Source: Kuschelorhynchus macadamiae (Eukaryota; Arthropoda; Insecta; Coleoptera; Curculionidae). Taken from it: a stretch of 64,000 bases of DNA. The DNA lies in assembly GCA_030620095.1 (NCBI GenBank), contig JAUTXW010003811.1, positions 752,001-816,000 of the forward strand, written 5' to 3'. Below are positions 21,820 to 33,738 of the stretch, in pieces. Position 1 is the stretch's first letter; every line of letters starts with the position of its first letter. The translations under genes were made by a program, and so were the position numbers. The notes below the pieces were generated by a model that was not told where the DNA came from, searched no databases, and saw only the letters and a program-made list of their open reading frames with translations.

Positions 21820-24166
21820 TGTGTTTTCATTCCGTATACATCCGTTCACTACTGTCGTTCTGAAAAGAACAGTTTTGCTGACGTTTCGCCAAAATCACAT
21901 TTGGCATTTTCGAAGCTTTCTTTCTCGCGTCCGAATAGAGACTAAAGTGTTGGTGACTGCGACGCTTCCTTTTATACCCCCACCCGGGGTCGTTATTTAT
22001 GTTTTCCGGATGGTGCTGTTGTAGTTGCGCTAATTGCGCTTGAGTTTTTGCGATTTTAGATTTGTCGATTATTGTCTTCCATACTGTTGGTAGTTTTAAT
22101 GATTCGTCCCTTTTATTCAAATAACCTTGTTTTTCAATTTCTATAGCTTCTCGGATTATTCTGGTCTTATAATGTTCTATATTGGCAATCTCCTTACACC
22201 CATCGAAATTTATTTTATGGCCGGTTTCCTGATGATGTAGGAATAAAGCTGAGGTTGTTTGTTTGTTTCTGATGCTGAGTTTATGCTCTTCCACTTTTGC
22301 TGATATTCGCCTGTTAGTTTGCCCGACGTACATCTTTTCACAGTCCTCACACGGAATGCTGGATACTCCGTGGTTTTCCAGTCTGATTTTATCTTTTGGG
22401 TTTCCAAGTAGTTTACCTATAGTTGTTTGTGACTTGTGCATTGTTTGTATGTTGTGTTTTCTAAGAATTCTTCCGATTCTGTCTGTTGTGTCTTTTACAT
22501 ATGGTAAGACTACTTGTTGCTTTCCCGGTTCATAATTTTTGTTGTTCGTTGTTCGGGAACCCTGTTCATTAATAGCTTTCTCTATGGTGCGGTTTGTGTA
22601 GCCATTTTTCTTTAAAGCACTAGATATTACCTTGAGTTCGTTTTGTCTTGTCTGGGTTTCAGTTAATCGCACGGATCTGGATATTAGGGTATTTGCCACA
22701 GCTTGAATTTGTGCTGGGTGATGATGTGATTTTGTATTTAAATATCCGTTATGCAGTTTTGTGACCAGAATGTCTAAAAATGGTAGTTTGTAGTTTTCCT
22801 CTAACTCTAAAGTAAATTGTATTCTGGGGTGGATTGAATTTACGTGAGTTAAAAATGTTTCTCTGCATGTCCATGTTGCCATATAATAAATATGTCATCC
22901 ACATAACGAATCCATAATTTGGGCTTTAAAATTGCTTCCTCGAGAGCTTCTTTCTCGAAGTATATCATAAATAAATTCGCGACTACTGGTGATAGTGAGG
23001 ACCCCATTGGAGCGCCATCCAGTATAGTTGAATGAAAAATAAATATTTTTAAGGCAATGCTGCGAGAGTTGTATTATATGTGCCTGGAAATCCTCGTTCA
23101 TGGCAATTTTGTCCAAGGCATCGTCGATGGGAATACTGGGATATAACCATTTGACATCTAGGCTTGCTATGATATCGTCTTTTTCAAGAACGATGTCTCG
23201 TATAATTCGAGCGAAATGCTCAGAGTTTTTTACAAATGAATCAGCTTTTTGTACATCTGGTTGCATTATTTCAGAAAGATATTTCTCTAGTTTTTGTAGC
23301 GGCCAATTAACAGCACTAACAATGGGTCTGATGGGCGTCCCTGGTTTGTGTATTTTTGGTAAACCATAGAGTTTAGGTCATCTGCTCGACTTTTCCCGTG
23401 GTATGATTTTTTGTTGAATTTCGGGGTTTATTGGTGAACTTTTTATTTTATTTTTAGTTGTTTTTTCTAGGTACGTTGTCGGGTCCCTTGGAACAGGCCT
23501 ATAACAATTGTAGGATATCCTGCATCTTTTGTATGTAATCCTGGGTATTCATAACCACAGTTGCGTTTCCTTTATCTGCCGGAAGGATTGTGATGTCTTT
23601 ATTTTTTCGACGGTTTGTTAGGGCTCTTTGTCCAGTGGCATTTAGGTTTTGTTCTGGTACTTTGCTTGATCTTAAAATTCGTGCCACCTCTTGTCGAATC
23701 TCCTCTGCTTTTGTTTCTACAGAGGAGTCAAGGACAGCTTCCACTCCAGCTATTATTTCTTCTTTAGGGATTCCCTTAGGAGATATCGCAAAATTAAGAC
23801 CTTTACTCAGTACGGATTTTTCAATTTCTGAGAGACTGTAGGATAATATATTACGCACTAATTTCTCTTATCTCTAATATCTATTACTGATACTTGTGGA
23901 TGACTCGACTTTTTTAGAAGGTTGTCATATTTTTTCGAAAGTTTATCTGTCGTAATATTCTTATTTGATTCTGTTCGCCAAAAAGCCAAAGTTTCTATGC
24001 GATTCCACAATAGAGGGTGAATGGTGTTACTTAGTTTAAGATGTAATTTTAAAAGTTCTTTCTCTGTCTCGGCTAGTTGTTTTCTAGTTTGATGGATTTG
24101 TTCAGTACGTTCAGTTTGTACGACAGTAGTGAACGGATGTACGTACACCCGGAATGAAAACACATT
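21818..24166 (-). mobile_element. Penelope-like retroelement between (TA)n tracts
   Basis: The two ends are inverted repeats of about 50 bp: TTTTCATTCCGTATACATCC at about 21825 and, complemented, TTTTCATTCCGGGTGTACG at about 24160, both continuing into CATCCGTTCACTACTGTCGT. (TA)n tracts lie directly outside both ends. The body holds one long minus-strand gene, from the PLE N-terminal region through reverse transcriptase to a GIY-YIG endonuclease. Near the 3' end a hairpin with a 6-bp stem (GCCAAA/TTTGGC) precedes GAAACGTCAG. This is the most complete PLE in the window, though frameshifted. Confidence 0.9.
21827..24100 (-). pseudogene. PLE polyprotein (RT plus GIY-YIG), several frameshifts
   Basis: Reading from 24100 leftward: an N-terminal segment (LLWNRIETLAFWRTESNKN), then the conserved ITILPADKGNATVVMNT box at about 23560. 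A LPKIHKPG..RPIVSA segment lies near 23330, RT motif A (DDIIASLDVKWLYPSIP) near 23170 and motif B (DGAPMGSSLSP) near 23000. The catalytic RYVDDIF lies at about 22885-22910, then LPFLDILV. The open 351-residue C-terminal part (22882-21827) carries the nuclease signature CEDCEKMYVGQTNRRIS..KVEEHK. The frame changes several times between 23860 and 22880, so no single protein is made. The element copies itself by target-primed reverse transcription when intact. Confidence 0.9.
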
Positions 24167-24197
24167 GTATTTTTCCATCCGTGAAGGACTAAGAATG

Positions 24198-24679
<482 letters not shown>

Positions 24680-24762
24680 AAGGAGTAATCCTTACCGTTA
24701 CTGGTTTCGTTTTGTATAACTTTTTACGACCAAGAACCGCACAGAAATTGAAATTTCTGTTT

Positions 24763-24765
<3 letters not shown>

Positions 24766-24814
<49 letters not shown>
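24766..24814. repeat. (AT)n microsatellite
   Basis: About 24 TA units; a further CAAATATATATACG follows. The 85 bases between the hairpin and this tract hold no recognised feature. Confidence 0.95.
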
Positions 24815-24817
<3 letters not shown>

Positions 24818-24998
24818 AAATATATATACGATAATACAAAAAGTGACGAAAGAGAATGACACTATTATGAGATCTTGCTTCTAAACTAGTTTGCAATTAA
24901 AATAATTTAAATATTAATATTAGAGCTGTTTACATAGTTAATTTTTATATAGTGTCATTTAATATAAATTACTGTCAAATGTTTCTTTTACTACCTGT

Positions 24999-25880
24999 CA
25001 GTGGCGGCTGGTGGTGAATTATATTGGGAGGTCAATAACAAATTTAAAAATAGGCATACTTAAAATAAAAATAAATATTTTATCGTTAAATTGAGCTTTA
25101 AAGTCTCTTGAAGTTCAGGTCAACTCTTCGTTCTTTAGAATTGGAAAAATGCTGAATGACACGTTCGTCAAAAATGCACGCACATTAATTTTATAAATGA
25201 TATCTCGATACTTAACATTGCTAAAGCGGATAGTCTATCTTCGTTAAGCCTTCAAAAAACCACTGGATTTTCAGACAAAGCCGTTTCATCATGGCCACGT
25301 AGTGCCAGCTCGAATGCCCCACAAAATTTCACACAATCTATAATTTTGTTTAAAATATAACAATTTTTGGATACATTTTCATTAAAATCTCTAAGAGATT
25401 TTCTATGACCTGTGTCTAGCTCAGTGCGAATTTCAACACTTGCGACCATACTTCACCGAACATTTAATGTGATCTGCAGAAAACGCATGTTTTTTTATTT
25501 TTTTTTTTAAGTCTTTAACACCGGTTTTGCACCATAATGAGTCCGACGACTCCTTAAAAAACAACAAACAAACATAACAGTAAAATGAGTTAGAGACTTC
25601 CCAACCACATATCCAGTTAACTAAATCGTACATACTTTTGCGAAAGTTTCGATAAAACTCTTTATTTTTGTCTTTACTAGTTTGTCGTATACTAAGTTCT
25701 GGCAAATTGCGACATTTGAACTTCCGCATGCCGGCGTGATGCCGCGACCGATTGATCGAATTATGACAAGAGACCGGCTGATGACCCAAATCGCGATTTC
25801 GTATTCCATTTGCTCTCACGTTCGGCTGCCGCTCGGTAGCTGTGAAATCCTCGGGTACTTTCGTCAAGCTTTAAGGTGAT
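24999..25880 (-). pseudogene. hAT-type transposase fragment (TTF zinc finger, DUF4371 start)
   Basis: The minus-strand frame from 25867 contains the TTF-type zinc-finger layout of ZMYM1-like hAT proteins: KEFYRNFRKSMYDLVNWICG, FYCYVCLLFF, then WCKTGVKDLKKKIKKH and a trailing histidine. A second frame (25449-25252) continues with NKIIDCVKFCGAFELALRGH, a hallmark phrase of the DUF4371 region. The frame is lost at about 25440, and the catalytic core is mostly absent. At 24999 the text CAGTGGCGGCTGGTG resembles a hAT terminal inverted repeat, placing the 3' edge of the element. No matching 5' edge was found, so it is truncated and inactive. Confidence 0.8.
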
Positions 25881-26050
25881 AAGGTCAATTCGGACTGCGT
25901 TTGCGTTTTATTGCAACTATTAGGAGAGACGGTCAAACGAATAATTTATTTTCTGAGATATTTTTGCCGCTGACTGAATTTAAGACATATTTAAACAGAA
26001 AAATCTTGATCTAGTATTGGCTTAATTGATTGTAAAAATATTTTCAAATA

Positions 26051-26418
26051 TACAGGGTGTGTCATAAAAGTGGTATAGGGATTTTTTCTTCTTTTTTAAT
26101 GGAAGACCTACCTTTTGAAATGACAGATTTATGATCCATTTCAATGTTTATTCAACCCAAAAATATTTTTTAAATTGATTGCTGGGTTGCCAAGTTATGA
26201 TTTTTTTTGCTTTTAAAGGGGCTGAATAAAAAAATCATATTGCAACTATTTACTTACATTAAAAATTTTTATTTTATAGAGAGTTTTGACAGATTCCCTA
26301 AAATGTCATGTAAGCGTTACTGAGACTTTTTTTAAATTAGTGGTATAGGTTCAAGTCCAAACTTAATTAAAATTAATTAGAAATTTTCTAAAAATTTTCA
26401 AATGAAACACCCTGTGTA
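26051..26418. mobile_element. Small non-autonomous element with ACAGGGTGT termini
   Basis: Left end TACAGGGTGTGTCATAAAAG at about 26051 and right end AAACACCCTGTGTA at about 26405-26418 form a short inverted repeat around about 365 bp of non-coding, AT-rich DNA. The same terminal motif is scattered through the window. Confidence 0.55.
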
Positions 26419-26789
26419 TTTTTCCCCGAATTGATGCGTCTGTTTATTTTTTTGAATTCAAAATATTTTTAAAATACGCTGTTGCCAAGTTATGAATTGT
26501 TTTCTTAATTTTCCACGTAGGGATAGAGGGTTTCTTTAACCGTTGTAAAAACAATGGAAATAATACAATAAAAATTCATTCAAAATGTTACAAACATCTT
26601 GCAGGTTGCGCATTCTAGACCCATAAACCAGTATAATTAAAATTTCAGTTCTTTAGGTTTCAGTTAAACAATCCATTTTTGTAAACAACAAAACTGACAT
26701 TCTCAAACACATCAGGTAACCTTTCGTGTGCAGGTATTTTAAGAAATTATTATTTTTATTTTCGCAAAAACTGTTGACTTTCATAAGAA
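26419..26789. other. AT-rich non-coding sequence
   Basis: No gene or repeat recognised. Confidence 0.5.
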
Positions 26790-27762
26790 GTCGTTCTTTA
26801 AATAATATGGCACTCCTTTTTGACTATACGCACTTCAGATAATTAAAAAATGTAACTATGCTTAATGAACCTTTATCTATATTTGTCTGTTTTTTTTTTC
26901 GTGTATCGCACTTCTATATCTCTTTTGTGTTGCAAAAACGGCGAACTTTCGAATTTTAAAATGATTTAATTTTGATTTTTCCAGATCGATTTACCTATAA
27001 ATATATTTTTTCTTGAGTTCTGTCATTAACGGTTCCCGGGCTACTGCCTACGTCCACTATTATTGGACCATCCAGTATAGTGATACACGATTTACAAGTC
27101 CAGATATTACAAGGGCATCAGATCCATTGAACTAGATTTATCAAAATTTTAATTTATGCAGTTCGACTTTGGGCTACTCGGGTATGCCAAAAGTGGCCGT
27201 CTGTCTCCGTTTGTCATATTACTTTATACAGGGGCCGTCATTGTGGAGTACTATACAGAGCTTTTCCTTATTGCTTTCTGAGGTTAAAGGGGGCGTTTTT
27301 ATGTCCTAAAAGCCTTAACTTTTGAGATACAGGATGGTAAAGTTTAAAAAGAAATTTTTTTTTCATCCCAATTCTGATGCTATTGTAGATAACTGCATGA
27401 AATTTGATACACGTCTTCTATGCATTAAGGAGCATACGGATTTACCCAGGTTAATTACATATGCAGGCCACTTGTTTTTTTAAAACCATGTATCTCCAAA
27501 GTTAAGACTTTTAGGTTTATATTAAACTTTTTTCTTAAAAAGGTCCAAGAATCACCCCCCTTTAACATTAGCACGCAATTATGAAACGCCCTGTATAGTA
27601 CTTCACAATGACGCCCTCTGTACAAAGTAATATCGGTCACTTTTGTTATACCCGAATAGCCCAAAGTCGAACTGCATAAGTTAAAATTTTACTACATTGG
27701 TGTGTTAATTTTGGAAAAATATGAGTTCTGTAGTTTTTCAAATATTAATTGCAATACATTTT
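26790..27762. repeat. Left arm of ~1-kb inverted repeat
   Basis: Matches the reverse complement of 30460-31579 along its length with modest divergence. Shared landmarks include ACGGTTCCCGGGCTACTGCC (about 27030), GCAGTTCGACTTTGGGCTA (about 27159) and GAGTTCTGTAGTTTTTCAAAT (about 27723). Inside the arm, the TGCAGTTCGACTTTGGGCTA block also recurs inverted at about 27660-27679. So the arm is itself partly palindromic, a foldback-like design. Confidence 0.9.
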
Positions 27763-28223
27763 TAATTTATGGATTTCTATCCACCCACATCCCGCGAACT
27801 GTTCGCTAAAAAATTCCTTATCAACAAATAGTAGAAAACGATGTATGAATGGTTTCAAAATCGAACGACTTGAACTTTATTGGCCATAACTAGTGGAACT
27901 ATGGACTATAAAAACCCCAATAAAATATCCGTTCAATGCACAAACCCCTATTATTACTTTTCATTGTTCAACTTTATGAAGGTTTATGCAATCGTTTATT
28001 TTTCGAACACTTTTCTTCGTCGTAGCACCTTTTATGAGGTCATTACAGATTTTTAAATCCGACTTGGGCAAAAAAATAAACCTATAATTTCAAAATTTTC
28101 GTATTGTGCAACACCTATTGCGTAAAACTTTTATATTACATAAAATAACGCTCACTTTGTGAAAACATTTGATACAAATAATTTTATGATTTAATAATTT
28201 CATGCATAGAATAAAAAAAGTTG

Positions 28224-28296
28224 TACCCCTGGTGGGACTCGAACCCACAATCCCCTGCTTAGGAGGCAGATGCCTTATCCATTAGGCCACAGGGGC
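28224..28296 (-). tRNA. tRNA-Arg (anticodon CCU)
   Basis: A complete 73-nt cloverleaf without intron on the minus strand. The acceptor stem is GCCCCTG/CAGGGGT (one G.U pair at the end) with discriminator A. The D stem is GCCT/AGGC, the anticodon stem TCTGC/GCAGG with loop CTCCTAA, and the T stem GTGGG/CCCAC with loop TTCGAGT. The A and B boxes (TGGCCTAATGG, GGTTCGAGTCC) are intact, and a T7 run follows four bases after the 3' end as a polymerase III terminator. It reads AGG codons. It sits between the two arms of the 1-kb inverted repeat. Confidence 0.97.
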
Positions 28297-29480
28297 TTCT
28301 GAATATTTTAGTCTATAGACAGTGGTTGTTAAACAAGAGTTTTATTTAACATTTTTCTATATTTAAATTCTTTTTTATGTACATTCATTATGTTAGTTAT
28401 GTTACATTTAAATTCGCGAAATTCCTGCTAGTTATGGAGAATAAAACCAAAACATCTAATTATTACATTCATTACTACTAATAATTAAATTAATATTTAA
28501 TAACATGATTTAATCACATATTCTAAATATATCCTAGCTAATTGGCTGAAAAGATCAACAAATCATGTTATTAATACTTTTTTAAATAAAACTTGTTTAT
28601 TTTTTGTTTATATTTATTAGAAATAGGTTATGAATCATATTAATCTATAAATTAAGTATGCACGAAGCGAACTCCACATAATTTTTGTATAATTAATTAA
28701 TATGAATTTATGTTGAACAGATTAATGAACTGAAAATAAACTATTTACGCCTGATAAAAGAAAAGAGAGTTTTTTTGTCTTTGTTGCTCTTTAATTGCTT
28801 TTCAGTTTGCACGAAAACTGGTTCTGACTGAATCACTGCAATAAAACTATCTGAGTCTTTGCTATTGTGTGGGCAATGTAGAAGGGAAATTTCGCTGTAG
28901 GTATCCTTATGTAAATAAATAATAAATTTTTGATATCAACTAAATAATTATTCTTTTGATTTGAATCCAGACTTGAGTCCAAGATTAAAAAACTTATAGC
29001 CAAAATTTTGTTATAAAATTTATATATTTGTTGTCTTCAGTCAACTTATGCCAAAATGGGGTTTCGTTTTAATTAGAGGATAAAAGAGATAATTTTAACT
29101 GAAATAAAAAAGTAGTTTATTCAAAGAAATATTTGTTTACTATATGCGAAACAAAGTGCAGGACACGAAAGAAGAAGGTTCTAGCTATTTCCAGTGGCGC
29201 CTATACATTTTTATGTTATTTTATTTGTTGTAATAGTTTGCCGCTTCACCTATAAAGTACGCCAGCTCAGCGGTACGGAAAATTAATCGAGAATTTAGTA
29301 AATTTCGCACTGGTCCACTTGTAATTGGGATGTGCCTAGAGTCTCCATGCACTTGCCGCTAGAAGCTTCAAGCTATTTCCAGCGGCGCCTATACATTTGG
29401 AGCATTTGTTTTCATTTCTATATAAATGCGTTGCGTTGAATTTGAATTATTATTTCGAAGTAACGCGCTGCATTTTACAC
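28297..29480. other. Non-coding spacer with a duplicated phrase
   Basis: AT-rich DNA without a gene. The phrase AGCTATTTCCAGTGGCGCCT (about 29182) recurs as AGCTATTTCCAGCGGCGCCT (about 29371), both followed by ATACATTT: a ~28-bp direct repeat 189 bp apart, just ahead of the transposase relic. Confidence 0.5.
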
Positions 29481-29499
29481 TGGTGTTTCGGAAAATAGT

Positions 29500-30344
29500 G
29501 TAAGAAAAATTCAAAGAGAATATAATGATCGCTCATGTTCTACTTCACCTTTAAAATCTTCTGGTAAAAAAAGACCCCATTATCATACAAAGATAAAATT
29601 GACGATGGTGATTTTTAAGTAATTCGACGAACAATAGAGGATTTTTATATAAACTTGAAGAAGGTTGCGACCAGCAAACCCCTACTTCGTGCTGTAAAGA
29701 ACAAAATAGATTTTCCGTACTGGTATAAAACCTTAAATCGGCTTTTACTATCAAATGGTTTTGTTTGGAGCAAGTGCCAAAATAAACGAAAATTGCTCAT
29801 TGAGAGACCAAATATTTTTCACTAACAACTGAAGACTATCATGGACAGATCAATAGAGATAATTTTGAAAAGTGGTTGCTCGACTAACAACTGGAAACTA
29901 TCATGGACCTAACATCCTCCCAAATCAGTCGTGGTAATGGATAATGCGTCCTATCATTCTCATGTAGAAGATAAAGTGCCAACCAAATACTCTACAAAAG
30001 CTCATATGATATCGTGGATTAAATCGAACAATCTTGTACGTGATCCAACATGGAGAAAATATCAATTATATGAAATAATATCAGCCAACAAGCCTAGAGA
30101 AAAAAAATATAAAATTGACGGTCTTTTACGTAACCTCGGTCATATACCTTTAAGGCTGCCTCCATACATGTGCGACCTCAACCCTATTGAACTTGCATGG
30201 GCAGAAGTAAAAAAATAAAGATTTAGTTATCACACTGGGATTTTCAAGTAGTGACGACGAAACCTCATCATTTTCAGAGAAAGACAACGATTTAGAAGGA
30301 ATCGAACCATTAGAATCACAGCCGTCAACCTCAAAAATGGCTTA
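29500..30344 (+). pseudogene. DD82E-type IS630/Tc1/mariner transposase relic
   Basis: Broken frames on the plus strand show a helix-turn-helix region (about 29590-29800: IRRTIEDFYI, then YWYKTLNRLLLSNGFVW), DYHGQINRDNFEKWL (about 29835), and an open 95-residue C-terminal part (29931-30218). The open part contains the second aspartate in VMDNASYHS and the glutamate in CDLNPIELAWAEVKK. I count 82 residues between these two, the spacing of the DD82E (Sailor) group. A ~60-bp tandem duplication (29822-29905) and earlier stops break the gene. The serine/acid-rich tail (LGFSSSDDETSSFSEKDNDL) follows a stop at 30218 and ends near 30344. Confidence 0.75.
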
Positions 30345-30459
30345 GTGTTTTTTCATATATTTTGTAAAATTGTTCATAAAGTAGCTGTCAATAAACTGCT
30401 TTAAAATAATTAATTTTCTGTTCAATACCGTGTGTCAAAAATATCTAATATTACAATTA

Positions 30460-31579
30460 ATATTTGAAAAACTACAGAACTCATATTTTTCCAAAATTAA
30501 CACATCAATGTAGTTATAGTAGGGGAGCCAGCACTGATTCCAGTGAACAAGATTTATCAAAATTTTAACTTATGCAGTTCGACTTTGGGCTATTCTCGGG
30601 TATGCCGTCTGTCATATTATTTTGTACAGGGGGCGTCATTGTGAAGTACTATGCATGTCGTTTCTTAATTGGGTGCTAATGTTAAAGTGGGGTGATTTTT
30701 GGACCTTTTTAAGAAAAAAAGTTTAATATGAACCTAAAAGTCTTAACTTTGGAGATACAGAGTTTTAAAAACACATTTTTTTTAAATCCTAATTCTGATG
30801 CTATTGTAGATAAATAACTTGTGAAATTTGATATATGTCTTTTATGCATAACAGGGCATTTTTTATTAACAATCAGTTTTTGAAATTTCTACCAGTGGCG
30901 TGCATATATAATTAACCTGGGTAAATCCGTATGCTCCTTAATGCATAGAGGACGTGTATCAAATTTCATGCAGTTATCTACAATGCATCAGAGTTGGGAT
31001 GAAAAAAAATTTTTTCTTTTTAAACTTTACCATCCTGTATCTCAAAAGTTAAGACTTTTAGGACATAAAAACACCCCTTTTAACATCAGCACGCAATTAG
31101 GAAACGCCCTGTATAGTACTTGACAATGATGGCCCCTGTATAAAGTAATATGACAAACGGAGACAGACGTCCACTTTTGGCATACCCAAGTAGCCCAAAG
31201 TCGAACTGCATAAATTAGAATTTTGATAAATCTCGTTCACTGGATCTGATGGCTGCCCTTGTAAAATCTGGACTTGTAAATCGTGTATCACTATACTGGG
31301 TGGTCCAATAATAGTGGACGTAGGCAGTAGCCCGGGAACCGTTAATGACAGAACTCAAGAAAAAATATATTTATAGGTAAATCGATCAAGAAAAATCAAA
31401 ATTAAATCATTTTAAAATTCGAAAGTTCGCCGTTTTTGCAACACAAAAGAGATATAGAAGTGCGGTACACGAAAGAAAACAGAAAAATATAGATAAAGGT
31501 TTATTAAGCATAGTTACATTTTTTAGTTATTTGAAGCGCGTATAGTCAAAAAGGAATGCCATATTATTTAAAGAACGAC
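30460..31579. repeat. Right arm of ~1-kb inverted repeat
   Basis: Complementary to 26790-27762. The outer edge is at CAAAAAGGAATGCCATATTA..AAGAACGAC (about 31547-31579), mirroring TCGTTCTTTAAATAATATGG at 26791. It is about 150 bp longer than the left arm because of small insertions. It contains the same internal partial palindrome (GCAGTTCGACTTTGGGCTA at about 30573 and inverted at about 31190). The short frame 30941-31123 is not a gene. Confidence 0.9.
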
Positions 31580-32360
31580 GGGACACCACTGGTTTAAAGA
31601 GATTTCTTGGCCGACTTTCCTAAACCGATTGACTCCACCCGGTTTTTTTTCGTGTCCCGCACTTTATTAAATACGCTTTTATATAGTGAGGTAAAAAATA
31701 AAAACTAAAATCTAATTGAGCGTAAAAAAAGGAAAACTGGCTCTGGGGGGATTCACATGACAATTCCGAAGAAAACGTTCTTTTTAATACTATTTCTATC
31801 ATTTTTCCATAAACAAAAGTAGCTCTGAGGAGGGGGGGTTTAACCTCCAAACCACCCCTTAGATACGTCACTGAGTTTGTTTTTTAATATTCGTTTTATC
31901 AGTTTTTTATTGTTATATTGTCTTAATAAAATATGTACCATTTCATTTCCGTGCTTCACTTAATAAAAAATTATTCTAAATGTATAATAATGATTTCATT
32001 AAGAAACGTTGTTATTGGTCATCATTTGAGAAGTGCTGAATCAAATGTTTTCAAAATTGGGGGTTGAGTTAAGAATAAAAAAAGTTTCTGCGCCCAGCTG
32101 TGTTCTTGATATTTACACATGTTATTTTTTATAAAAAAAAATTGAGAATTTGCTCATATATTATCATTCTAAATCTTGTTACAATATACCGAGCGATTCA
32201 AAAGTTAGACAGGGATGGACGAACTTTATATCCTCAGTGTATAACAACTGGGTTAGTTTTAGGAATAATTAGAAAGTATTTAACTAACCTAATTCGTGAA
32301 TTATAGCCTACTAACCAACCCTAACCAACTTTTATCAGTAATTTTCCATTTTCGTTCCAG
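31580..32360 (+). other. Putative Lim1 intron sequence upstream of the exon, with a repeat end
   Basis: About 31806-31875 carries AGGGGGGGTTTAACCTCCAA and ends in GATACGTCACTGAG, the pattern of a dispersed element terminus (CAGTGACGTATC when complemented). The rest is AT-rich and ends in the pyrimidine-rich acceptor TTTTCGTTCCAG at 32349-32360. Confidence 0.5.
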
Positions 32361-32584
32361 GAGATACGGCACGAAATGCGGAGGATGCGGTCAAGGAATC
32401 TCGCCCTCGGACCTCGTGAGGAAAGCCAGAGACAAAGTGTTCCACCTGAACTGTTTCACGTGTCTGGTATGTCGAAAACAGCTGTCCACCGGCGAAGAGC
32501 TCTACGTGCTCGACGACAACAAATTCATATGCAAGGAAGACTACCTGAGCGGCAATAAGGTCACCAGCATACCACATCAACAAG
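32361..32584 (+). CDS. Lim1: Lim1 (Lhx1/5) exon encoding the second LIM domain
   Basis: A 224-bp internal exon of a LIM-homeodomain transcription factor. It is bounded by TTCCAG (ending 32360) and GTAAGT (from 32585); both introns are phase 1, meaning the exon's first base completes a codon and one base is left over at the end. It reads RYGTKCGGCGQGISPSDLV at the start and LSTGEELYVLDDNKFICKED near the end. All eight zinc ligands of a LIM domain are visible: Cys-x2-Cys in KCGGC, His-x2-Cys in FHLNC, Cys-x2-Cys in FTCLVC, and Cys-x2-Asp in CKED. The FHLNCFTC and STGEELYV phrases favour Lim1/Lhx1/5 over Lim3 or Apterous. LIM domains bind partners such as Chip/LDB. The first LIM domain and homeobox exons are not in the window. 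Confidence 0.9.
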
Positions 32585-32702
32585 GTAAGTGATTTTTTAT
32601 ATTTCTCCTCCTCAGTTGCTTTAATTTCCAAACCCTGTGCGGTTTTTACGTTTCGTTGTTGAATCAGCAACGTATCTGCAGGAATATTTGCTTTACCGTA
32701 AC

Positions 32703-33520
32703 AGACTAAAGCTCTAAAATGTAAAATAAAAACCTATATTTCATAATAGTGTCACTCCACGTATTGTCAGGCATGGGCTCCAGGGGGGCAACAAAGTCTT
32801 CAACGTTATTGTCATGCCAAAGTATGGTAGCATCATCTGCGAAAAGTGTGAGCTGGCCTCTTATGTTGATACCCACAAAGTAATTCACATACAACAAAAA
32901 CAAAATAGGAGCCAATACTGATCCCTGCGGTACACCAGAATCCAACGACTGTCCTGACAATCTACTACCAAGAGGAACGTTCTGAGCTCTGTCATTCAAA
33001 TAAGATCTAAACCAATCCTGTGATCTACCCCTAAAACCACAGAACTCTAGCTTTTGCAACAGTGTAGTGTGACTCGCACAGTCGAAGGCTTTTGATAAGT
33101 CACAGAACACTGCTGCTGCTGTCTCTTTCTAGTTAAGGCAGAAATGTAATTTTTACAGGAATGAAAATATGGCATCATTAGTGCCCTTTGCAGCCTGAAA
33201 GCTGAATTGCTTCAATCTCAAAACAGTAATCTAGACAGTATTGAAGGCTGTTCTTGGTTACCTCCATTGTACAAAGACACAATTGTGGCAATTTTCACGC
33301 AAGAGGGAAAGTCACCCCTATATAGAATGAAAGATTGATGCAGTCTGCCAAAACATTTAAAGCCTCGTTAGGAAACTCCAAAAATATTCGTACAAACAAC
33401 CCATCTCATCCGGCAGCTCCATTTCTCCTTAGTTCGGAAATGGTGTCCTTTATCTCCCCCAGATCAGTTGGTGAAAAAAAAAAGACCGATTTACTAACAA
33501 TCACGTTCTTCAGAAATTGC
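32703..33520 (-). pseudogene. LINE (Jockey/CR1-like) reverse transcriptase fragment
   Basis: Minus-strand frame 33110-32706 reads FCDLSKAFDCASHTTLLQKL (motif A), SGVPQGSVLAPILFLLYVNY (motif B) and LTLFADDATIL (motif C, FADD). Upstream, in broken frames to about 33520, lies LGEIKDTISELRRNGAAG, part of the RT N-terminal region. Both the endonuclease and the 3' tail are missing. It lies about 120 bp downstream of the Lim1 exon in opposite orientation, inside the intron. Confidence 0.88.
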
Positions 33521-33738
33521 GAGTAACATCATTACAATATTAACTATTAATAAAATACTTTCGTATGAGATGGAATGATCGCATGTTTTTTACTGAAACC
33601 TTTAATCCCTTAGTGATCCAAGGCTTTTTAGATTTTTTTATTAAATTTTTAATAAGGAATGAATTATCAAATTTATCACTTAACACCTGTAAAATGATAG
33701 TAAGGGATTTTCAGTTTATTTATTAAAATGCAAAAACG

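Noticed and set aside
32296..32360. Methionine upstream of the Lim1 exon that would start an open frame
   Set aside because: The 5' part of that frame is intronic; a clear acceptor (TTCGTTCCAG) ends at 32360 and homology to Lim1 begins just after it.
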